DNA of 64,000 nucleotides from Rhizophlyctis rosea (Eukaryota; Chytridiomycota; Chytridiomycetes; Rhizophlyctidales; Rhizophlyctidaceae). Made by a program: the position numbers and the translations under genes. The stretch covers positions 62,001-126,000 of the forward strand of contig JADGJC010000061.1 in assembly GCA_027596075.1 (NCBI GenBank). The letters are read 5' to 3'. Of the stretch, positions 45,689 through 57,039 are shown piece by piece. The notes beneath the pieces were generated by a model. The model was given only the letters and a program-made list of their open reading frames with translations, had not been told where the DNA came from and did not search any database. The number at the start of each line of letters is the position of its first letter. Within the stretch, counting starts at the first letter, position 1.

Positions 45689-47538
45689 GCATGTATATGT
45701 ATCATTTCCAAATATGAGAGACCCTTCTCGTTGCCATCAGAAACAGTATAACGTAGCGATGGTTGCCGCCGTAGGATATCCGTGATCGCTGCCAGCTGTT
45801 GTGAAGTCATCGTGGGGTCTTTCACGCACTCAGTAAACATCTGAAAGGTTGAACTGTCGGGGTCGTGACCCAGTATGATTGTCAGTGACTTTTCATTGCT
45901 TGCAATTTCTGCTCTTTGGAGCGGAGGAGGGACAGCAAACACCAGAGAAGCAACGAGTTCTAAGAGGCAGTATGGCGAGGCTAGTCCGCCTATCTTGTAT
46001 GCAGTGCGAGTGCTATGATGTGTGAGACAAAAAACAAATTTGTGATGCGAACGGCCACATGACCTAAGCGCATAGCAAAGAGCCGAACGGTTGACTTGAC
46101 AGTTGCTACCGCGGTCCGGCCACATGGGAGACCATTGACCAATCCACCTGCCCGCAAACACATAAGACAAGCAATCGACAAACCTGTTGGCCTTGACTTA
46201 TGAGGGGAGGGATGGGATTGATGGTGTCTTGAAGGTCCTTGGTTGTGGCTTAGCAAGCCGGCTTGCTACACCACATTACGTAATCTGACCGAAGGCAGAA
46301 GACCTTGTCGGACTTTCGTCCAGGGCTCTGGACTTTTAAACACTCTGTAGGGGCTGCCTCAGCTGGCCTCGCGGCCACCTGTTAGAAATATGCTTCCATT
46401 GTCTATGGAGCAAGAGGGAATCACTTGTCAATGTTCAGCATTTCTGCCATCAGAGACAAGCTCGGGCTGAAGCTTCCCTGCTCCGGACAGGGGTTAAATT
46501 TCTTGGATGCGATCCGCCACGCGGCGCCCCTCGCCAGCGTTGTGGACGCGATTTGTTTACGAATACACATCAGATTTCGGCCGCTAGTCTTTCCCCCCCT
46601 TGGCTTGGCTGGTCTTGAACCGTGATCGCAAAAAGGACGCGACACACCCATATTATCGGAGAGGCATGAGATTAGAGTGACACACACACACACCCGGGCT
46701 GAACATTACAGACATATTCCAGAACCACCCGTTCCAATCCGCAGGCATATGTGCTTACATATGAGGGGCGACACACGTTGTAGTGTCACATCGGTTGACT
46801 AGGAAATAGTTTAATGGTGGTGCTTGCGAATGCAGCTTGTCAATCAAAGGCCAACCGAGTGGACGGAGAGTTACGGAGTGACGAGTGCTGTGTGTGTGCA
46901 TCAACAATCAAGCCCGCACCCCATCACCAGAAGGGTAAATCACGGGAGATCAGGAGCATAGCTGAGCATACATGATACACCACAGTCACTTACATACATA
47001 CGTGTAAATCCAGTAGCGTTCGGGTGTCTTACATATGCTGTCATAGCACCACCCTTGGAAGCATTTCGCACAAGACATTACCAGAACGGAACAGCTGGCC
47101 CATACTAGCCACACGCCCTTCAACACAAGGTTGTGGAGGTATATTTTGCACGGTTCGTATCACCACCCGCATATCACGTCCACCAACCAACCACGGAGAG
47201 GGCGTTGACTCCAGTTGATGAATTACGCAAGAAACAGCGAGAGCAGGAAAGAGGCGCAGGGACAAAGTTGGTGATACAACCATGGTGATCCTGGGTTCCA
47301 AGGTTCCAACAAACACCTGACACACACACCTTTACAGTGTACACACCGTGCGCAAGCAGAGGCACCCCATATTGATCCGGAACCTGCTGGGCAAGGAAAC
47401 TCACCTTGCAACGCCAGCGTTCAACTTTCTTTACATTCTTTTGCTACCGGCATTTCCAAAAGCATAACCTCGACGTCATTTCGGTGCTGCGCATCTGTCG
47501 CGGTGCTACTATACCATATTCGAAAGCTATACCAACAG
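45689..47538. other. Intergenic region, about 1.85 kb
   Basis: No supported gene. The 276-codon minus-strand ORF reaching 46170 overlaps Arp8's GC-rich end in antisense and looks like a shadow. A perfect 18-bp palindrome lies at 46251-46268. A short CA run lies near 46681-46693. Confidence 0.45.
46251..46268. repeat. 18-bp perfect palindrome
   Basis: TAGCAAGCCGGCTTGCTA equals its reverse complement. It is isolated in intergenic DNA; it might be a dimeric factor site or a cruciform-prone remnant. Confidence 0.8.
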
Positions 47539-49214
47539 ATGGCGTGCACGCATTCCGCTGAACCGAAGAGTCTGGCTTCCGCTGCAGAAGGTATGTTTAA
47601 TGATATTGAGCTTTGCTTCTCACTTGGGGATTCTGCATGGATGGGATGATTTGAATAAAGTATACTGGAAGGGCATTATTCATTTCAACGAATGCTGATG
47701 ATACATTCTTGATTGATTTTACAGAATCGAACGCTCCGGAGAGCACCATCACAAAGGAACAACTACTCTTTGCCCGCCTACTCATGAAGCTGTCTACTCC
47801 CTGCTTCACTCCATCACTATACCGACCTGCCTATTCACCTCCATCAACTCCCCCGCCAATGGCCATGCCCGAAAATTCTTCCGAAGCAGACTCCATTACC
47901 AAAGAACTGAACGCAACCATGAACGTTGACAACAAATCCCAGTTCAACCGGACAAGTATCCATGACCTAGATCGAGGATGGTTGGCACAGGGCGGGCTTC
48001 GTGGAGATTTATCATTTGATGATCCCATCGATACAGTCAACATGTCTGAAGGGAAGGACGAAGATGATTCGTGGATGAAGTTGGAAACTGATGGCGAGGA
48101 CGATGATCCTGGGCAATTACCTCCGAACACTGATGGAGAGAGTGAGTTGGATTCAGAAATGTCTGATGAAAGTGAAGCGGATGAGGCGAGCGATGACAGA
48201 AGTTGGAGCAACACCTCGACGACGAGTCCATCTGCCGTTCCATCCCCTTCAACATCCAGTCCAACCGAAACGCCCCACATGGACATTGGTCACTTCATGG
48301 TTCCTTCCTTGCCGACCAAAGAACATCCCACACCATCTCAGTCTCCGCCTCCATCCCCTCGCTCTCCTTTCGCGTCCCTTCCACGACAGAAACCTTCACA
48401 CCACCCACGCTCAACCCCGAAATCCTCGTCTCCTTTGGTCAAATCCATCATCACCAAACGTCACGCAGCGATGCTTGCGGCTGAAGCGGCAACGGAAGCA
48501 GAAGCGGATGAACTGACCGATTCCGATGCTGAATCCACAACTTCATCAACACCGGCCTCCCCACCAGACTCCAAAAGCAAAAGGCGCCGTACCCGCGATG
48601 ACACATCCACATCCCATCAGACTCGCAAGACCAAACGTCGAAGACTAGGCCGCGAGCCTGAGCCATCACCGGAACCCTCTGACATGAGGACCATACAAGA
48701 AGGCTCTGGAACCGACTCCGACATTCACATTCCCACCATCACCGACTCCCCAACCTCCTCCATGTCTGACTCCAAGGGCATCAAATCCCGCGACCCCTCC
48801 CCACCTCCAACACCACCAACACCCAACAACACCCCCTCCACCTCCCCACCACCACCCGACTCACCCGCCGCCCGCCCACGCGTCGCCACACGTCGCTCCC
48901 CGCGCACACAAGAAAGCCATTACGCCCGCATGGACCGCGCCGAAGCACTGGGCCATCTCCGCCGGCGGCGAACCGAGCTGATCGAGCGGCTGGAGAAGAA
49001 GATCAGGAGTTTGAACAACAAGGCGAAGGCTTGCAAGAAAGGGAAGGGAGCTGCAGCGGTGAATGGGGCGGCAGGGAACAACAAGGGGGAAAGGAGGAGG
49101 TTGAGGGAGCAGAGGGAGAAGTTGGTTAGGAGGAAAAAGGTGTTGAGTGGGGTTGCGGAGGATGAAGTTGTTGGTGCGGAGATGGGGAGTGGGAGTGGGA
49201 GTGGGGATGCATAG
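47539..49214 (+). CDS. Unknown disordered, probably nuclear protein with C-terminal coiled coil
   Basis: Not recognised. Exon 1 from ATG 47539 (MACTHSAEPKSLASAAE) joins across an intron of about 134 bp (donor 47591) to ESNAPESTITKEQLLFARLL. The long second exon encodes an acidic Ser/Asp/Glu region (residues about 110-170), Pro/Ser-rich stretches, a bipartite-like basic cluster (RKTKRRRLGREPEP) that could be a nuclear signal, more Pro-rich sequence and a basic C-terminal helical region (LGHLRRRRTELIERLEKKIR...RRRLREQREKLVRRKKVL) likely to form coiled coil. Stop TAG 49212-49214. Composition suggests a chromatin or nucleolar factor, but no domain supports this. Confidence 0.65.
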
Positions 49215-50266
49215 GTGGGACGTGGGGGATCGTTCTTTTGGAATGCTGGTTTAGGGTGTGGAGGACTTACGGGTGGTGGGTTTTTGTTTGGAGTGGGTTT
49301 GGGTTTCCCAGGAATGAATCTATCCCCGACTACTTATACCCGAAATCGAAAGGAGGAAAAAGAAATGAAGGAGACGTATATATTTTTTGCACAAAGGCTT
49401 TGAAAATGTAAATATCTTTGGTGACTTATTCAGAATCTAAATTGATTACTTCTCTCACTTTGAACTATTGTGCGTTTCTTTGTTTGATATTTGTTTACAT
49501 CTGAAGGTGGACGTGCTTTGGTGTGCAACAGTGTTAAAAGGGTGCTGCACAATTTGAACATGCTCACAAGATCAGTAGCCAAAGTCTTTCTGCTGTTTTC
49601 GAAATGGTGGTAGGCGGGACGAAATATCCCATGTAATCGATACATCTGAAAGAAGGGAAACAAAGGTGAGGAGAGGGAAAGCTCTCGCGTGTGGCTTGCG
49701 CAAGCAATCAATGATCATGTCGGTGATGAGTCAGAGCGCAGTAAGGGTCCTATCAGACCAGTGAGGAGAAACTGGACGGAAACTCACGACAGAACCATCC
49801 ACAATTGTTATCCCCTCGTGTTTGGCATCCTTTAAACCCACACTGTCAAAAATCATCTTCCAGTATTGAAGAACCTGCCCAAAAAACTCTATATATGGCT
49901 CTTGTCGGAAGAAGTCCTACCAGCTGCCAAGTTCCAGAATGGTCCGATCGTGCCCAACCCAATCCCGTGATTTTCGATTATGAGGGTGGGTCCCTCCGAT
50001 CAACATAAGCCAATGGGTGCTATTTTGCTTCCACCTCCTCGCGTCGGACAAGGTTCCATCACGGCCGCCTTTGTGTGTTCCTTCTTCCGGTGGGCATCAA
50101 ACGGCTTTCTCCCTAATTTGTTTCTCATCGTAGGTTTTTGTTAGAGAGTGAAAGGTCCAACAGGACTTGTCGTGATACGGTCTTGTCATTGAGATAGCTT
50201 TGATAGACTAGTAGAGAAAGAAACGCCACCACAACACACACGCATCACCAAGAAAAATCATCAGCA
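49215..50266. other. Intergenic region upstream of tetraspanin
   Basis: About 1 kb. ORFs of up to 93 codons on either strand lack domain features. A TATATAT sequence near 49893 and pyrimidine-rich DNA nearer the ATG are compatible with a promoter and leader, but this is weak. Confidence 0.4.
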
Positions 50267-51375
50267 ATGCCACTTAGCATGCCGAAAATCGCAACGTTCT
50301 CTTTTAATAGAGAGACGTTCTGGTCGGCAGGGGGTTTCATGTTTGTCAAGAACTTGCTGTTGTTGATCAACTTCCTTTCGATGGTGAGTTGAGAGTTGCC
50401 CCACGTGGAACAGGACGAACTTGCCATTTTGGACAATCGGCAGTTATTGATGGGATTTTCGGCCGTCATTTACATTCATTTCACTACTCACATTATGCAT
50501 CCCATTTGTGCCCTTCTACATTCCACATACATCATAAAATCACACCCAACAGCTCGCCGGTCTAATCCTCATCATCGGCGGCGCCTACGCCAAATCAACA
50601 ACAGCCGGTCAAGCCCTCATCAACGTTGCGGAATCCCTAGCCGGCTGGGCCATCGCAATCGGCGTCATCGTCACAGCTGTTTCGTTCTTCGGATGTTTTG
50701 GTGCCGCAAATGAGAAGGGGATGTTGTTGAAAACCTACTTTGCACTCTTGATGCTGTTGGTCGTGCTTGAGATTGCGGTGGGAATTGCGGCGTATGCCAA
50801 GAAGGATGATGTGGAGAACTTGTTGGGAGATGCGTGGGCAAAGAGTTATGCGGATGATCCTAGTAGTGTGGCTAGTGTTGAAGGGACGGTGAGTTGTGAT
50901 GCTGCTTTCAAGGCTAATGGGAAGGAGGCGGGGCTCGTGATTGGGTGTGGAGGTGGCGATGAACGAACTGTCTTTGAGGAACATATCATATCGCATTTGA
51001 TATGAACGGTACTAATACGTGGCATTCTTTCCCTTCCAAAACTAGTTTCACTGCTGTGGTTACTGGAACACAACCGAGATGACAGGTCTCGCCGGCTGTA
51101 ACGAGATCATGAGCCATGACTACAAACACAACACCACCGTCGAAGTCAAGCCCTGCCACGACCTCGCAACTGAAACGCTCCGTGGGTCTCTCAACTCGCT
51201 TGGCGGAGCCGCAATTGCATTGGGTGTCATTGAGCTCATCGGACTGATCTTCTCTGCCGTGCTGTTCCGTAAGATCGCGCAGAAGGAGCGGGCGAGCGAG
51301 AGTTTGATGAATGAAGCGTGGAGGATCAATAGGAATAAGATTCAGTATGGGTACCAGAATTATCAGTATATTTAG
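50267..51375 (+). CDS. Tetraspanin
   Basis: Four-pass membrane scaffold protein. ATG 50267 (MPLSMPKIATFSFNRETFWS). TM1 is FVKNLLLLINFLSM continuing after an intron (about 50383-50551) into LAGLILIIGGAYAKS. TM2: WAIAIGVIVTAVSFFGCFGA. TM3: LLKTYFALLMLLVVLEIAVGI. The large extracellular loop contains the hallmark FHCCGYW plus two further cysteines (GLAGCNE, KPCHD). TM4: GAAIALGVIELIGLIFSAVL. The cytoplasmic tail ends YGYQNYQYI. The intron at about 50890-51043 is required: it removes a divergent stretch and joins SVEGT to FHCCG. About 235 residues, a normal family length. Confidence 0.9.
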
Positions 51376-51928
51376 AGTTCGTGAGCAGGGTCGGGAGAAT
51401 GAGCTCGGGAATAGCGGCTGAGGGAATAGTTTTTAGAAGGGTCATAGTTGAAACGTTCTTTTGGGAATTTGTAAAGAAGAGGTATATAGTTTCTTCAGAG
51501 GGTTCAAAATCATGATTGAAGTTGTTCATTGGGCGTTGGGTAGGACTTCACGTTTGTTAGACCGGTTGCCGGATACAGTTTCTCGATGTTCGCTCCATAG
51601 CACATTTTTGTGTATGTGCAGGTCAGGCCTGCAAAAGGGTCCCACAACTTTCAGCGAGTCACTAAGCCTCAGTGGCGCAGATAGCTTCTTGAATCCAATC
51701 AACATCCAACACCCAGGAATCGCTTGAGGCCAGCCCAGGGTGAGACTTCCGTTTGAGACCCTCTTCTCACCATTTCTCTCAAAATTCTTTTGTCAGATCG
51801 CGGGACAGAAACAGTTTGTCTATCGATAGGCATACGTGTTAATCTCAAGTTATATAGAGTTGAGCTCGGTATAGTCTTGATCGCCCAGCCCAAGATCATC
51901 TCTCGCGCTTATCGAGGTGTTCTAAACA
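51376..51928. other. Intergenic region between tetraspanin and SPP genes
   Basis: About 550 bp with no gene. A TATATA hexamer at 51851-51856 lies 73 bp before the SPP start. Confidence 0.4.
51851..51856 (+). promoter_or_regulatory. TATA-like hexamer upstream of signal peptide peptidase
   Basis: TATATA, 73 bp upstream of ATG 51929, a plausible core-promoter distance if the leader is short. Confidence 0.3.
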
Positions 51929-53536
51929 ATGGCGGTCGAAAACGGTCTGCTCGTGGCATATGCCGCGCTACTTACCATGGCAGTAGTTCCGATATACTTC
52001 GGTTCTATGGCGGCGCTAAGACTTCCTCCAAAGGTAAGTTATCGCGCGCATGCAGCTCCAACTTCCGGGCGGACATTCGGCCACGGGCACAGTACAGACG
52101 GTTCACGGCATGGTCACAAGAGATATGCCAATAACTCACATTTCCCACGCGCACATTCCAGACCAAAAAGGGCAAAAAGGTCGAAGAAGAAGAGGAGAAG
52201 GAATTCTTTTCTTTTGACGACGCGAAGATGTTTCCCATTTTGGGTTCAGCAACACTATTTTCGCTCTATCTGGTATTCAAATTCCTCGACAAGCAGTATA
52301 TCAACTACCTTGTTACGGCGTACTTCAGTATTTTGGGAGTGGGTGCATTGGTGGAGACTACGTTGGGGATTTCGAGGAGGTTGACGGGGTGGGACCTCAA
52401 GGGGGAGTATCGGATAGATATGTGGAAGCTGGACAAAGGTATGATGGCTAACATCCAAATTCGGGGGATCGTATGACCAACACATATATGTCATCCAGAA
52501 ATCCTCTCATATCATTTCGGCACATACCACCTCGTCCTCCTATTCATCTCCACCATCGTGGGCGCCCTCTACGCACTTACAAAACACTGGATTATCTCCA
52601 ATGTTTATGGCGAAGCGTTTGCCGCTTCCGCTGTCCAATTACTCAACCTAGATTCCTTCAAAACGGGGATGGCACTCTTGGCGGGATTGTTCCTATACGA
52701 CATCTTCTGGGTTTTTGGAACTGACGTGATGGTGACTGTCGCGAAAAGCTTCGAGGCGCCAGTGAAGGTCGTCTGGCCGAAGGACATCTGGCAGCTGGTG
52801 GAGTCGGGCTTGTTCAAATCGACGGAGGGCGTTCAGTTTACGATGTTGGGGCTGGGCGACATTGTGATCCCTGGTATGACGCCGTAGCAATTGTTCAACT
52901 CGTTACCCGTTGCTGACGCCAACACTCAGGCATCTTTGTTGCCCTCTGCTTGCAGTTTGACCATCATCGGTATTTGACTTCAGCGGCTGGGAAGAAGAAC
53001 AAGCACACATACTCGTTCCCAAAGCCGTACTTCCATGCATGCTTTGTGGCCTATATCCTTGGGCTGGTGACCACTGTTGTAGTTATGCATACGTTCCAAG
53101 CTGCACAGGTAAAGAATCATCCGGCAGACATCTAATTAACTAACAGCATCTGACATCACGTTCCTTTACAACTATGCAGCCGGCCCTGCTATACCTCTCT
53201 CCAGCCTGCATCTTCTCCGCCCTCATTACAGCGGCAGCGCGCGGCGAAATCAAAGAGCTCTTCGCTTTCTCCCCAGCCGAGTCTTCCAAAAAAGACAAAA
53301 ATGACAAAAAGGAGAAGAAGAAAAAGGGTGGGGTGAAAAGTGAGGATGATTCGGGGGATGAGCAGGGCGCTGGGAGCGGATCTACTACAAGTGACGAGCT
53401 TTTCAAGAGTGATGAAAGCGCTAGGAGTAGCCGGGCGGGAAGTGCGGAGGATCTTGCAGTTGTGAAGCAGGAGGAGGAGGAGAGTGGGAATGGGGCGAAG
53501 GGAGGGTTGAAGAAGAGGAGGGGGAAGAAGAGATAG
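51929..53536 (+). CDS. HM13: Signal peptide peptidase (intramembrane aspartyl protease)
   Basis: Presenilin-type protease that cleaves leftover signal peptides in the ER membrane. ATG 51929 (context acaATGg; MAVENGLLVAYAALL). TM1 is AYAALLTMAVVPIYFGS. After an intron the acidic loop (KKVEEEEEKEFFSFDDA) is followed by MFPILGSATLFSLYLVFKFL (family: ..FP...S..L..LY...K). Catalytic motifs are intact: LFLYDIFWVFGTDVMVTVA (YD), MLGLGDIVIPG (GLGD, followed by an intron, then IFVALCLQFD) and AAQPALLYLSPAC (the PAL motif, across an intron). The C-terminal tail is unusually long, acidic and then basic (KKDKNDKKEKKKKGGVKS to KKRRGKKR). Stop 53534-53536. About five introns. Confidence 0.92.
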
Positions 53537-53915
53537 TTTTTTGTGTACTGATTTCTTGGCGTAGTCGTGCGTTTGGTGCCGCACCTTCTCACTCGGATAG
53601 ATATCCGAAAGCAATCATATCAACGATCTTTCAACTTGCTGAATCGCAGGAGTCTTATTCACCAGAAAGATTTCGCATATGGACATTTCAGCTCTACGAA
53701 CAGATCGGAAAAGAGTGTGGTCATTAAGCACGAATCCTACTCGGAACATGATCATATCAGAATGACTATTAACACCGCTGCACCACATATGATGATACAA
53801 AAAAATGCATATATACAAACGAGACGGGGGAAGAACACATCGCTAAAGTATGTTGTACACAAAAAGTACTCTCGAAACAAACAGTAACATCTACACAATT
53901 ATATCTACAAACGGA
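53537..53915. other. Convergent 3' intergenic region
   Basis: About 380 bp between the SPP stop and the convergent unknown gene. Short ORFs only; presumably 3' UTRs. Confidence 0.45.
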
Positions 53916-55672
53916 TCAATCAACCAAAACAAACTCCTCCCCTTCCTCACCAGCAATCTTCCCCTCCCCCTCACTATCGGCACCAGCTTCCTCGCATCCC
54001 TGCACCTCCGGGATAGGCTTCAACGTCACATCCGATGCGTGTGGAAGGTATGCAAAGCGACGGGAGGAAGTGTGCCAAAGGATGTCCTTTTCGATGTCGT
54101 CTGAGGTGGAGGTGGCGGATTCGATGATTATTTTGCGGGGTGGGGTTGCTTGGGTGCTTTGGGTGGTTGTTTGGGTGGTCGTGGGGTGGGTGCCGCGGTT
54201 GATGGTGGGGTGGAGGGAAGAGGAGGTTGTTTGGGTGGAGGTGGTGATGGTTTGGCGGATGGGAGTGGTTGGGGGCTTTGGGGGATTTTGGAGGGCGGGG
54301 AGACTCATGGCGCGGCGGAGGGGGTTTGTGGTGGTTGTGGTGGATGTTTGGGTGCTTTCGGTTTTCTTGGGTGCCTCACTCTCGGTTTGAATAGCCGTTG
54401 TGGCGGAGATGATGCCAGATCCAGCTTGGAGGGCAACGGTTTTGCGGCGGTTGAAGATAGCATCGAATTGAGAGGCAAGAGCTTCCTTATTGACATCGTC
54501 AACCCATTTGGCGGTGTGTTTGGCGACTTGGGAGTCGAAGCCGTAGAAGGAGACTGGACGGGGTGGGGCGGAGAAAGCGGCGGAGGAGAAGGCGTCGCTA
54601 TGGTTGATGATGGCGGATTCGCTGAAAGCTCTTTGGACGGTGATTTCAAAGTCGGAGGTCTCTGCAGCTACAGCGGTGGGTGCTACTTCCTCGCCCAACA
54701 GTAATTCTTCCATCTCCTTCTTCATGAGCTCCCTGAAACCCTCTTCCTCTTCATCCTCGGGCTCAAAGTCATCCTCATAGCCGTAGGTTTGAGCGGGACG
54801 CCCATGCTCGCTTTCCTCACGACCGCAGCCGCAAGTTGTATCACTGGCGGCAGAAGTGAACAGAAGCTCGGAGGCAATAGGCGCAGAGTTTCTGAATGGT
54901 GTGTAAGCCGCAGAGAGGTAGTTATCCTCATCATCAGACGATGTGGACGAGGAGTCTGAGGAGTTGTCTGCGGAGTACGGGGTGAAGGAAGGGGCTAGGT
55001 AAGGAGAGTTGTTGAAAAGAGATGTCAGTCCGCGGGGAGCATCTGTTACATCTGTCAATGTACAGGTTACTTTCTATAATTCTGTAGTACAGCGTCGCTA
55101 GTACGGATACCCACCAATTTCAAGGAGGTCTGCCTCTTGCATCATGGGAGAAACATCTTCCTTCACGAATGACAACGACACCGATGCATCTGCAATGGTT
55201 ACTCCCGCACCAACTGGCACGTTGAAAACATACAGTTCACCAGCAACCTGTTTGAAGGAGATTCTGGTCAGCACGTCATTCGCTTCACGGCATTCGACGA
55301 GGTACACTCCTCCTCACCTTCACTTCCACCTTCATAGTCATTGCTGGGCTCTCCACGACGCTGTAGTAGGGATCACCAATCATAATTTCTTCCAAGTCCG
55401 GCTTGTAAGAGTGATACTCGAAAGGAAGTCAACACAGGGTGTTGAGAGGGCACGTAGGGTATTTCATGTAAACATTGCTTTCCTTCGTAAACGAAGGAAG
55501 TGATGGCGTGGACCACGAGCACCCAAAAATAGCACACTTCACTATGCCCGTGGCGTGTGGCTGGGTGTAAACAAAGGGTCCGGATTGGGTAAGCAAGTTC
55601 ATATCGGTCAAAATTGAAAGAGGTGCCCTGATGAGCCGCCCCGAAAATCATGTAATGTTGCACGATGCTCAT
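53916..55672 (-). CDS. Unknown protein with long disordered C-terminus (N-terminal exons uncertain)
   Basis: Not recognised. The 3' exon (53916 to about 55034) is long: an acidic Ser-rich start (DAPRGLTSLFNNSP...SSTSSDDEDN), DFEPEDEEEEGFRELMKKEM, then RPVSFYGFDSQVAKHTAKWV, which looks like a conserved motif, and a Thr/Gln-rich tail ending EGEEFVLVD. It joins across an intron with acceptor near 55035 to an exon reading VAGELYVFNVPVGAGVTIAD then VSLSFVKEDVSPMMQEADLL, and that joins to PDLEEIMIGDPYYSVVESPA and MTMKVEVK. These upstream exons suggest a compact beta-rich N-terminal domain. The first exon (about 55450-55672) can be read in two frames and the true start is not settled. Confidence 0.55.
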
Positions 55673-57039
55673 TAGCAAGTCCTATCAAGATGACTGCTGG
55701 ACCTTCTGTAGGAAAGCGGGGCTACATTTATGAACCTGGCAAACCGGGTTTGGATGCGTGCCATCATTCAGAATTCACGAAAATTTTGAGAAATGCATTC
55801 CGTGAAATCCTTCCGTATGGTTACAGTACCCCGCTCATTTTTTCAAAGTTGAAAATTTCAGTTAAATGTATGTGTTTTTGACTACAATGTGGCATCATGC
55901 TGATAAGCACCTCGCGCGACGTGATGATAAGCACCCTGCCCCAGTTTTGGGTATCAATAACCTGTATCGATTGCCCCAACATTGACCGTACGGAATCGCT
56001 GAGCTGTAGCTGCGTCTACCTTCCTCTTGGTTGTGAATCGGACGAGATTAACCCAGTAGCTGTTGGTTGTGAGCTACATCGTTTGCAACTTCGCAAGCTT
56101 CGAATGTCAAGAACTTCAGAAGACCCCTGTCGGAGACCCCTGTCGGACCCTCGCGACAACTTACGTCAACATCAGGTTGAATAAATGTGCGTCAACCAGG
56201 ATGTGAAATTCCACTTTCTAAAAATAGATAAATGGGCGAGGATCAGGCTGAATAGCGCTGTGCGAGGGCGCCAAATGCCCCAAATGCGCGAGCCTGGACA
56301 CGGGCCAGTCTGGTTGGACAGGTGAATTGTGGCGGCCGTGCCACGTGTTGCCAATGAGTGGATGGTGATGGACAATAGCAAACTGGCCCATTCGGTGTGC
56401 TATTCAGTGGGAGCTGGATTGCTGGAGCACAATACAATTGACTGGCAGTTCTTCACGTTTCACGGTTCCATTGGCAATTTGGCATGCAGGGCAGGAACGT
56501 GTGTGCCTTGGGAAGGGAAGCATTCATCACAGATAGATAGGATCACACTAGTTTGGTACCACCCACTCACCGTAGAGTCTGGGACACTTCCTCCTCCACC
56601 CTCCCACCCCATTATTCATAGATGTCTGAATAGACTAGAAACGCGCGCGCGGGGGGCGAGAACAGAACAGAACCTACTACCGGAAAATTGGAACACATGC
56701 AACACCTCATTCCCCTGATTCTATCATCATCGCCGTTTCCCACCCATCAACGCGGTCCACGGGCTGTCCGATCTTACACTCATAAAGTATTCAGGAACAC
56801 CCGCTAGCTACCGTTTTGTTTTAAAAACTGCTGGGCAGCTCCCACTCCCTCGTCTCGGCGTCCTTTGGTGCACTTGCCCCTCTATCTAGCTGTTCAGCAA
56901 GTGGTGTGACCAGGCCTTATTGTATATAACCTGTTAGTGCGTGAAGGGCTTCGGTGCACCCTATCAGACCTACTTTCCCTCCTTCGTCCTCGCCCTCTCC
57001 TACCCACATCCTCAACCTCCCTCACACACCCGTCCAATC
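55673..57039. other. Intergenic region upstream of the glycosyltransferase
   Basis: About 1.37 kb, no supported gene. It contains a 13-bp tandem duplication (GACCCCTGTCGGA twice) at about 56125-56150 and a short CG run near 56642. A TATA-like box sits at 56923-56929. Confidence 0.45.
56923..56929 (+). promoter_or_regulatory. TATA-like box upstream of the GT4 gene
   Basis: TATATAA, 111 bp upstream of the chosen ATG at 57040; it fits a core promoter. Confidence 0.35.

Noticed and set aside
45340..46170. 276-codon ORF on the - strand overlapping the Arp8 3' end
   Set aside because: It overlaps conserved Arp8 coding sequence in antisense and its poly-Ala comes from the same GCG run; no independent domain or splice context.
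46681..46693. Short CA microsatellite
   Set aside because: Too short to be of interest.
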